In this document: positions 1-5,503 of the stretch, in pieces
Layout: every line of letters begins with the position of its first letter
How positions within the stretch are numbered: the stretch's first letter is position 1
Source of the DNA: Bacilli bacterium
GTDB taxonomy: Bacteria; Bacillota_I; Bacilli_A; RF39; UBA660
Direction: 5' to 3'
DNA length: 11,270 nucleotides
Assembly: GCA_017519965.1 (NCBI GenBank)
Contig: JAFWRK010000072.1
Location: 1 to 11,270, forward strand
Notes under the pieces: generated by a model
The model's input: only the letters and a program-made list of their open reading frames with translations
Told to the model about the DNA's origin: nothing
Database searches by the model: none
Program-made: the position numbers and the translations under genes

Positions 1-1
1 A

Positions 2-481
2 GGAAGAATGAGATCTTTATACTATTTAGCAACAGTAATAGGTACATATAGAGAAATAATAGATAGATTATATAATAATACTCTAACAGAAGATAGAATG
101 AAAGTATTAGAATATAGACTAAGTAGAGTAGCAAATAGAGAAGTATCTACACATTACTTTACTCATGAAGCTGATTTTTCAGATCAATACTATACTGGAA
201 GACAAGAATTATCAAATCAAGACTATTTGGGCTTAATAACAGGATATGATAAAGATAATAAATGCTTAGTAATGGTAGAAAGAAATTATTTTGAACCTAG
301 TGATGAAGTAGAAATATTTACACCAAATAATGAAATAATTAATTATAAAATTGAAGAAATATTTGATGAAGATATGAATAAACTAGATGTAGCTAGACAT
401 CCAGAACAAGTATTAAAATTGAAATTTGATCATGAATTACCAATGTATTCAATGATTAGATTAATAAAGAAAGGTAAATAA
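2..481 (+). CDS. U32 family peptidase, C-terminal part (cut by the left edge)
   Basis: The reading frame is open from the second base (Gly-Arg-Met-Arg-Ser-Leu-Tyr-Tyr) to TAA at 479-481, so the first Met at base 8 is internal and the N-terminal catalytic region lies outside the window. The visible 159 residues match the end of bacterial U32 proteins (collagenase-like peptidase, YrrO/RlhA/TrhP type): an 'EGRM(K/R)S' segment followed by a Tyr-rich helix, then the conserved V-A-N-R-E turn, Y-x-G-R and a small beta-barrel C-terminal domain (roughly the last 85 residues, starting at D-Y-L-G). Members of this family are linked to tRNA or rRNA hydroxylation and, in older work, to collagen degradation; which applies here cannot be told from the C-terminus. 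The next gene starts one base after the stop, so the two are co-transcribed. In Bacillus subtilis the U32 genes yrrN-yrrO also lie upstream of greA, which fits the greA found 2 kb downstream. Confidence 0.85.
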   Translation, partial: GRMRSLYYLATVIGTYREIIDRLYNNTLTEDRMKVLEYRLSRVANREVSTHYFTHEADFSDQYYTGRQELSNQDYLGLITGYDKDNKCLVMVERNYFEPSDEVEIFTPNNEIINYKIEEIFDEDMNKLDVARHPEQVLKLKFDHELPMYSMIRLIKKGK

Positions 482-482
482 T

Positions 483-1619
483 ATGGATTATATAAATGAA
501 GCTAAAAATAATTTTTTAAATAAAGAAAAATACTTATCTAAATATGCAACACCTAGTAGTAAAGCAATTAGATTAAAAGAAGATGAAGATGATATTAGAC
601 CAGCATTTTATCACGATATAGATAGAATGATACATGCATCTAGTTATTCAAGATATCAAGATAAAACACAAGTATATTCATTTAATAATAATGATCATAT
701 TACTAGAAGAATGATACATGTTCAATTAGTTAGTAAAATTGCAAGAACAATAGGTAGAGCACTTAATTTAAATGAAGATTTAATAGAAGCTATAGCCTTA
801 GGACATGATATAGGACATACTCCATTAGGTCATCCAGGAGAGTCATTCTTAAATGAAATATCTAGAAGAGAATTAGGAGAATACTTTGCTCATAATATAC
901 AAGGAGTAAGACATTACGCTTTTGTAGAAAATGGTGGTAAAGGATTAAATCTATCTATTCAAATATTAGATGGTATTATGTGTCATAATGGAGAAATGTT
1001 ATCTCCAATATATAAGCCAATGGAAAAAACTAAAGAAGAAGTATTTAGAGAATATGAAGAAGCATATACTGATTTAGCTAAATCTAAAAAATATTCACCA
1101 ATGACTTTAGAAGGATGCGTAGTAAGAATTAGTGATATTATTGGTTATATTGGTAGAGATATAGAAGATGCTATTAGATTAGGTAAAATAGATAGAAATG
1201 AATTACCAAAAGAGATAACAGAAGTAATAGGTTCTACTAATAAAGAAATAGTAAATACAATAATAATGGACATAATAAAAGAAAGTATGGATAAACCTTA
1301 TATTAAATTAAGCGATGAAGTATACAAAGCTTTATTTATGCTAAAAGATTTTAATTATAAACATATATATGCATTTAGTTTATCTAATGAAGAAAAAGAA
1401 TATTATAAAAATGGTATGAATATTATTTATAATAAATATTTAGATGATTTAAATAATAATAATACAGAAAGTAATATCTATAAAATATATTTATCAGGTC
1501 AAAGTGAAGAATATAAAAATAATACAGATAATAAAAGAATAGTAATAGATTATATAGCAGGAATGACAGATGACTTCTTTAAACATGAAATAAGTATTGC
1601 TAAAAATGTAAAAAAGTGA
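483..1619 (+). CDS. dGTPase-like HD-domain deoxynucleotide triphosphohydrolase
   Basis: A 378-residue protein of the Dgt / dNTPase family, which hydrolyses dNTPs to deoxynucleoside and triphosphate and helps set dNTP pools in the cytoplasm. Visible signature: R-M-I-H-A-S-S-Y-S-R-Y-Q-D-K-T-Q-V near residues 48-64, then the HD-domain metal ligands His79 (R-R-M-I-H-V), His108-Asp109 (A-L-G-H-D-I-G-H-T-P) and Asp218 (R-I-S-D-I-I-G-Y). All four ligands are present, so the enzyme should be active. Length is close to the short dGTPase-like proteins of Gram-positive bacteria. The ATG at 483 is preceded by AAAGG (471-475) at good spacing and sits one base after the U32 stop. It ends with TGA, and this stop overlaps a promoter for the next gene. 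True substrate preference (dGTP or broad dNTP) cannot be read from sequence. Confidence 0.9.
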   Translation: MDYINEAKNNFLNKEKYLSKYATPSSKAIRLKEDEDDIRPAFYHDIDRMIHASSYSRYQDKTQVYSFNNNDHITRRMIHVQLVSKIARTIGRALNLNEDLIEAIALGHDIGHTPLGHPGESFLNEISRRELGEYFAHNIQGVRHYAFVENGGKGLNLSIQILDGIMCHNGEMLSPIYKPMEKTKEEVFREYEEAYTDLAKSKKYSPMTLEGCVVRISDIIGYIGRDIEDAIRLGKIDRNELPKEITEVIGSTNKEIVNTIIMDIIKESMDKPYIKLSDEVYKALFMLKDFNYKHIYAFSLSNEEKEYYKNGMNIIYNKYLDDLNNNNTESNIYKIYLSGQSEEYKNNTDNKRIVIDYIAGMTDDFFKHEISIAKNVKK

Positions 1620-1625
1620 TACAAT
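1597..1625 (+). promoter_or_regulatory. Sigma-A promoter overlapping the end of the triphosphohydrolase gene
   Basis: TTGCTA (1597-1602), a 17-base spacer and TACAAT (1620-1625), with TG one base upstream of the -10 (1617-1618), i.e. an extended -10 element. The TG is part of the TGA stop codon of the upstream gene. Predicted start of transcription is near 1632, giving a leader of about 36 bases before the ATG at 1668. Confidence 0.6.
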
Positions 1626-1667
1626 GTAGCTCATGTGAATAATTATATCGTATTGGGGGAAATATAA

Positions 1668-2321
1668 ATGAGAGATTTCACAACTAATAAAAATGAAAGA
1701 AAAGAATACATAACTGACGTAAAAAAAGTAAGAAAAACTAAAGGATCAGAATCATACGAAGTAACATTTGCTGATGGTAAAAAGTTTTCTAATCTTAGTT
1801 TTGTAGAAAATAACTTAGAAAAAATAGTAAATGCTCAAGAAGAGCAAGCTAGAAAAGGTATTCAAAATAAAGAAATATTTAAAAATAAAGAACGTAAATA
1901 TAGACTAAGTACTTATACAGGAACAATTATAAGTGGATTAATTCTATCAGAACCTATAGGAAATTTAGTTCATAATCAACCAGTTAATCAATTATCTTTA
2001 GCAGTAGGAACAGTTGCTTTAGGAGCTACATGTATGTTCTTAATAAAATTCCTAAGTAATAAAGGTAAAGTTCTAGAATTAAATAAAATAGAATATAGAA
2101 ATAATAATATTGAAGATTTAAAAAGTATTCATAAATATGAAAATTCTTTAACAGGATTATCTACCCTAAGTAAAAGATTTTTTGAAAAATCAAAAGATCC
2201 ATTCTCAATAATAGAGATAGATAATTATAGTCAAAAAGACTTAGAAAGCATTATGTCAAACATAGAAAGAGAAAAAGTATATAAGTTTGATTATAAGCAA
2301 AAAACAAACAAAGCTAAATAG
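1668..2321 (+). CDS. Small membrane protein of unknown function, two predicted helices
   Basis: A 217-residue protein that I do not recognise. The ATG is well supported by GGGGGA at 1655-1660, seven bases upstream. Residues 1-80 are charged and lysine-rich; residues 15-50 look like a short beta-rich segment (V-T-F-A-D-G-K-K-F). Two hydrophobic stretches follow at about 82-100 and 108-129, separated by a short loop, which would make a helical hairpin with both ends in the cytoplasm. The C-terminal 85 residues are hydrophilic, rich in Lys, Glu, Ser and Asn, and contain no visible catalytic motif. It has its own promoter and lies between the dGTPase-like gene and greA, where Bacillus subtilis has udk, so it is probably a lineage-specific insertion into a conserved neighbourhood. 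No terminator with a T-tract follows it. Codon use matches the neighbours. Confidence 0.75.
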   Translation: MRDFTTNKNERKEYITDVKKVRKTKGSESYEVTFADGKKFSNLSFVENNLEKIVNAQEEQARKGIQNKEIFKNKERKYRLSTYTGTIISGLILSEPIGNLVHNQPVNQLSLAVGTVALGATCMFLIKFLSNKGKVLELNKIEYRNNNIEDLKSIHKYENSLTGLSTLSKRFFEKSKDPFSIIEIDNYSQKDLESIMSNIEREKVYKFDYKQKTNKAK

Positions 2322-2322
2322 C

Positions 2323-2351
2323 TTGAAATTATAAAAAAAATATGTTATACT
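2323..2351 (+). promoter_or_regulatory. Promoter of greA with extended -10
   Basis: TTGAAA (2323-2328), a 17-base A-rich spacer, and TATACT (2346-2351) with TG at 2343-2344, an extended -10. It starts two bases after the stop of the upstream gene. Predicted start of transcription is near 2358. A second -10-like hexamer, TATAAT at 2395-2400, has no good -35 box (GCTTAA) and is less likely. Confidence 0.7.
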
Positions 2352-2359
2352 TTTGCAAG

Positions 2360-2377
2360 TTAAGCTGATGAGCTTAA
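2360..2377 (+). promoter_or_regulatory. Hairpin at the very 5' end of the greA leader
   Basis: TTAAGCT, loop GATG, AGCTTAA: a perfect 7-bp stem with a 4-base loop. It begins about two bases after the predicted start of transcription and is followed by an A-rich rather than T-rich stretch, so it is not an intrinsic terminator. A 5'-terminal stem-loop of this kind commonly protects mRNA from decay; an operator-like palindrome is the alternative. Confidence 0.4.
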
Positions 2378-2428
2378 TATAAAAAAAGAAAGAATATAAT
2401 GTATTTATACAAAATAGAGGTGATATAA

Positions 2429-2902
2429 ATGGGAAATAAAAATACAGTTTATTTAACAGAGGAAGGACTTAATGAATTAAAACAGGAACTTGATAACTTA
2501 ATAAATGTAAGACGTCCTGAAAATATTATTGCCATAAAAGAAGCTAGAGCATTAGGAGATTTATCAGAAAATGCAGAGTATGATGCAGCTCGTAATGAAC
2601 AAGCACAAATTGAAGCAAGAATTAAACAATTAGAAAAGATGTTAGAAAATGCATCAATAATTTCAGAAGTATCTAAAGATAAAGTAGGAATTGGAAATAC
2701 AGTATCTATTAAATATGTTGATGAAGATGATGATGTAGAAGAATATAAAATAGTAGGATCTCAAGAAGCAGATCCATTTGAAAGTAAAATATCAAATGAA
2801 AGTCCAATTGCTAAAGCTTTATTTGAACACAAAGTAGGAGATATAGTTACAGTAGAAAGTCCTAATGGTTCATATGAAGTAGAAATTATAGAAATAAAAT
2901 AA
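2429..2902 (+). CDS. greA: Transcription elongation factor GreA
   Basis: A full-length GreA of 157 residues. GreA enters the secondary channel of RNA polymerase and stimulates cleavage of backtracked RNA, rescuing stalled complexes. The N-terminal coiled coil covers about residues 10-75 and carries the tip motif A-R-A-L-G-D-L-S-E-N-A-E-Y with the two acidic residues needed for cleavage, Asp44 and Glu47 (Asp41 and Glu44 in E. coli). The C-terminal FKBP-like domain covers about 80-157, with the typical I-S-N-E-S-P-I-A-K-A-L segment at 121-131 and V-G-D-I-V near 136-140. The start has a good AGGTG ribosome binding site at 2418-2422. The gene is monocistronic: its own promoter lies upstream and a strong terminator overlaps its stop codon. 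Confidence 0.97.
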   Translation: MGNKNTVYLTEEGLNELKQELDNLINVRRPENIIAIKEARALGDLSENAEYDAARNEQAQIEARIKQLEKMLENASIISEVSKDKVGIGNTVSIKYVDEDDDVEEYKIVGSQEADPFESKISNESPIAKALFEHKVGDIVTVESPNGSYEVEIIEIK

Positions 2903-2930
2903 GATAATCTAAAAAGATTATCTTTTTTTT
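2901..2930 (+). terminator. Intrinsic terminator of greA
   Basis: AAGATAATC (2901-2909), loop TAAAAA, GATTATCTT (2916-2924): a perfect 9-bp stem that runs into an eight-base T-tract (2923-2930). The first two stem bases are the last two bases of the greA stop codon. Confidence 0.9.
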
Positions 2931-2932
2931 AT

Positions 2933-2961
2933 TTTAAAAATAATGTATACTAAAATATGAT
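2933..2961 (+). promoter_or_regulatory. Possible promoter for the five-helix membrane protein
   Basis: TTTAAA (2933-2938), 17 bases, TATGAT (2956-2961). A promoter is expected here because a strong terminator sits just upstream. An alternative -10, TATACT at 2946-2951, has only a T-run as its -35. Neither is decisive in this AT-rich gap. Confidence 0.35.
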
Positions 2962-2984
2962 AGAAGATAGGGGTGTAAATATAT

Positions 2985-4538
2985 ATGATTATTAGAAAAC
3001 CATATGCCTTTTTAATAAAAAACTTTAAAAAAATACATATATTTCTAATGCTTTTAGCAATATATGTCTACTATAAATCAACACAATCATATTCATTTTT
3101 AAATGAATTTATAAAATTAGGTTCATATGACTCATATAACGAATCAATCACAAAATATGTATCATTCACAAGTATATTCTTTTTACTAATTCTTATATCT
3201 TTAAGTATGGCATTAGGACTATTACTAAGACATAAGAAAAAGCCTTGGAAATTATATTTACTACCTACAATAACATATTTTGCAATACTTATATCTTTTT
3301 TGATGGTAAAAAGCTACTTTAATGGTTATACAGGAGTAGAATCAACTGCTTCTATGAGAGCTTTTAGAGATATCTTGTTTATTTCTCAACTTATACAATT
3401 TGGAATATTCTTATTATACATAGTAAGAATTTTTGGAATAGATATAAATAAATTTAACTTTAAATCAGATCAAGAATTCTTAGAGCTAGAACAAAGTGAT
3501 AAAGAAGAACTAGAAATTAATATAAATATAGATAAAGATGCTATTAAAAGAACATATAAAAGATTATTACGTAATTTAAACTATATTTATCAAGAACATA
3601 AACTATTATGTAGAGTAATAATACTAATATTTTTACTTATAATGGGCAAAAATACTTATTCATATATTAAAACCCATGGAACTGTTTATGAAGGAAGCAG
3701 TTTTATAACAAATGGATATAACATAAAAATAAATAATTCATATTACTCTGACAAAGCATATAATGGTAAGCAAATATCATCTAAAAGTGCCTTTGTTGTA
3801 GTTGATATGACTATTAAAAACCTATTGGATGAAAGAAAGGTAAACCTAAATAGATTCCATATAATGAATGGAATCAATAACTATACAACTACTGACAAAA
3901 CATTTGAAACAGAATTTAAAGACTTAGGTAAAGCATTCTCTACATTGGAATTAAAAAAAGATAGAGAACAAAGACTTATAGTTATTTTTAAAGTAGATAA
4001 AAAATTACCTAAAAATAGATTTGTTCTTTATTATCAAGAATTTGAAAATAATAGTTCAGATCATTTAAGAAAAATAAAAATAAATATAGAAGATTTATCT
4101 AAAATAAAAGAGAATAAAGAGTTAGCATTAGGAAGTAAATTAAAATTTAATATCCAAGGAGTAGAAGAAGAAATAATAATTCAAAATTATGATATAACAG
4201 ATGAAGTATCATATACAAATAGAATTTGTAATATCTCTAAATGCAATGGTAATTATAGTACTGTTACAGCTCCGCAAGGATACAAAATATTAACTCTAAA
4301 ATTTGGTTCAATTAATTATGAAGGTGTAAACTTTATAGATTTTACAAAAGATTATGGAAAACTAGTATATAAAAATGCTAATGGAAAAGATGTAAAAATA
4401 GATATAGTAAATGCATTAAGACAAGGATACTATGGAAAGCAAATATACATAAGAATTCCTAATGAAGTAGCAACATCACAGTCAATAAAATTAGAATATA
4501 CAATAAGAAATAATAAATATGTCTATAAAATTTTATAA
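2985..4538 (+). CDS. Five-helix membrane protein with large extracytoplasmic C-terminal region
   Basis: A 517-residue protein with no family I can name with confidence. Hydrophobic helices are visible at about residues 14-30, 61-82, 90-109, 129-150 and 208-228. Basic clusters before TM1 (I-R-K, K-N-F-K-K) and between TM2 and TM3 (L-R-H-K-K-K) place the N-terminus inside, so residues 151-207 are cytoplasmic (an acidic stretch followed by a basic one) and residues 229-517 face outward. The outer part looks like two beta-rich halves. The first, about 235-370, resembles the DUF4352-type ligand or cell-surface fold (F-V-V-V-D-M-T-I-K-N-L, then a central L-x-L-K-K-x-R-E-x-R-L-I-V-I-F segment). The second, 375-517, carries a close Cys pair (Cys415, Cys420). 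The ATG follows AGGGGTG at 2969-2974. The CpaB-like gene begins 42 bases after the stop with no terminator between, so it may belong to the pilus locus. The DUF4352 resemblance is by eye only. Confidence 0.75.
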   Translation: MIIRKPYAFLIKNFKKIHIFLMLLAIYVYYKSTQSYSFLNEFIKLGSYDSYNESITKYVSFTSIFFLLILISLSMALGLLLRHKKKPWKLYLLPTITYFAILISFLMVKSYFNGYTGVESTASMRAFRDILFISQLIQFGIFLLYIVRIFGIDINKFNFKSDQEFLELEQSDKEELEININIDKDAIKRTYKRLLRNLNYIYQEHKLLCRVIILIFLLIMGKNTYSYIKTHGTVYEGSSFITNGYNIKINNSYYSDKAYNGKQISSKSAFVVVDMTIKNLLDERKVNLNRFHIMNGINNYTTTDKTFETEFKDLGKAFSTLELKKDREQRLIVIFKVDKKLPKNRFVLYYQEFENNSSDHLRKIKINIEDLSKIKENKELALGSKLKFNIQGVEEEIIIQNYDITDEVSYTNRICNISKCNGNYSTVTAPQGYKILTLKFGSINYEGVNFIDFTKDYGKLVYKNANGKDVKIDIVNALRQGYYGKQIYIRIPNEVATSQSIKLEYTIRNNKYVYKIL

Positions 4539-4552
4539 AAATAAGATATAAT
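4524..4552 (+). promoter_or_regulatory. Possible promoter in front of the CpaB-like gene
   Basis: A perfect TATAAT lies at 4547-4552, 28 bases before the ATG, but the -35 position (TATAAA, 4524-4529, spacer 17) is weak and inside the upstream coding end. The gene may instead be read through from the upstream membrane-protein gene. Confidence 0.3.
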
Positions 4553-4580
4553 GTTTATAAGAAGATAAAGGGTGACTAAT

Positions 4581-5354
4581 ATGAAAAAGATAATTAATAG
4601 TAAAAATATAGTTACAATATTAGGAATAGTTATACTAGTAGGTATCTTATTCTTCTTTTATGCGAAAAGAGTAGATTCAGCTATTAATCCAATAACAGTA
4701 CCGTATGCTAAAAAACAAATAGCTGCTGGAGTAAAGATAACAGCTGATATGGTAGATACTACAGAAGTACCTCCATCTATGATAACTGATGATACAATTA
4801 AAAACCTATCAGATGTAATAGGAAAGTATTCAAATGCTGATACGATTATTCCAGAAGGAAGTTTATTTACTGAAAGAAATGCTGTAGATAAAGAAAAATT
4901 ACCTGCTAATATAATACTAGATTACCCAGAGGGATATGTATTATATAACTTATCGGTTAATACAACAACTACTTATGGTAATTCAATATATCCAGGAAAC
5001 TATATAGATTTATATTTAAAAGCAAGTACAAGATCAATAGATGGAATGACTTCATCAAATTCCAAAGTAGTATTAGGTAAACTAATATCTAATATTCAAG
5101 TAATAGCAGTAAAAGATGGTGATGGAAAACCAGTATTTAAAGATTTGGAAGAAAGAAGAGCACCAGCTATGATAGTTTTTGCAGTACCAGAAGAATACTA
5201 TATATTAATTAAAAAAGTAGAGTATTTAAGAACATATGATGCAGAATTAATAACAGTACCTACTAATGAAGGATTAAAGAATGAACCAGGGGCATTAACA
5301 TTAAGTAGTGAATCATTAAAAAATTGGATTAATGAAGTAACAAGATGGCAATAA
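4581..5354 (+). CDS. CpaB/RcpC-like Flp (Tad) pilus assembly protein with SAF domain
   Basis: A 257-residue protein. One N-terminal membrane helix (about 9-28) anchors it with the rest outside the membrane. Residues 37-100 form an SAF domain: V-P-Y-A-K-K-Q-I-A-A-G-V-K-I-T-A-D-M-V, followed by V-I-G-K-Y and a second turn I-I-P-E-G-S-L-F. Residues 115-228 match the RcpC/CpaB domain: G-Y-V-L-Y-N-L-S-V, then Y-P-G-N-Y-I-D-L-Y-L (the usual 'PGD-x-VDV' strand), I-S-N-I-Q-V-I-A-V, and an F-A-V-P-E-E-Y-Y segment. In Tad pili CpaB is an envelope component needed for pilus assembly or export. In a single-membrane organism it probably works at the outer face of the cytoplasmic membrane. I chose ATG 4581 rather than the in-frame GTG at 4572, because AAAGGGTG (4567-4574) is a ribosome binding site correctly spaced for 4581 and would overlap the GTG. 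No Tad ATPase or platform gene is next to it in the window. Confidence 0.85.
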   Translation: MKKIINSKNIVTILGIVILVGILFFFYAKRVDSAINPITVPYAKKQIAAGVKITADMVDTTEVPPSMITDDTIKNLSDVIGKYSNADTIIPEGSLFTERNAVDKEKLPANIILDYPEGYVLYNLSVNTTTTYGNSIYPGNYIDLYLKASTRSIDGMTSSNSKVVLGKLISNIQVIAVKDGDGKPVFKDLEERRAPAMIVFAVPEEYYILIKKVEYLRTYDAELITVPTNEGLKNEPGALTLSSESLKNWINEVTRWQ

Positions 5355-5355
5355 T

Positions 5356-5393
5356 AAGATACCTAATAATACAAGGTATCTTTCTTTGTTTTT
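5356..5393 (+). terminator. Intrinsic terminator after the CpaB-like gene
   Basis: AAGATACCT (5356-5364), nine-base loop, AGGTATCTT (5374-5382), a perfect 9-bp stem followed by a T-rich stretch interrupted by a C and a G (5381-5393). It starts one base after the stop codon and separates this gene from the surface operon downstream. Confidence 0.85.
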
Positions 5394-5417
5394 ATTAAAA
5401 TAAATCATATAGTTACA

Positions 5418-5445
5418 TTGACTTTTGAATATTTCATGGTAAAAT
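5418..5445 (+). promoter_or_regulatory. Promoter of the surface-protein / sortase operon
   Basis: TTGACT (5418-5423), a 16-base spacer and TAAAAT (5440-5445), with TG at 5437-5438 giving an extended -10. Predicted start of transcription is near 5452, leaving a purine-rich leader of about 52 bases before the ATG at 5504. No further terminator is seen up to the right edge, so this promoter probably serves all four following genes. Confidence 0.7.
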
Positions 5446-5503
5446 TATTATTAGATAATAAAAAAGATAGAGTAGGATGGAAAGGATAATATAGGTAAGG
5501 GTT

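Noticed and set aside
1617..1667. If TGA were read as tryptophan, the dGTPase-like protein would extend 16 residues to TAA at 1665, right before the next ATG.
   Set aside because: The extension is short, crosses a good promoter and ribosome binding site, and has no family counterpart. All other genes end normally and use TGG for tryptophan, so the standard bacterial code fits.
2311..2324. AAGCT-AAAT-AGCTT hairpin at the end of the two-helix membrane protein gene, as a possible terminator.
   Set aside because: The stem is only five A/T-rich pairs and A-rich rather than T-rich sequence follows on the + strand. There is no gene on the other strand for it to terminate.
4572..4580. GTG at 4572 as start of the CpaB-like protein.
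   Set aside because: It overlaps the AAAGGGTG ribosome binding site, which is correctly spaced for ATG 4581.
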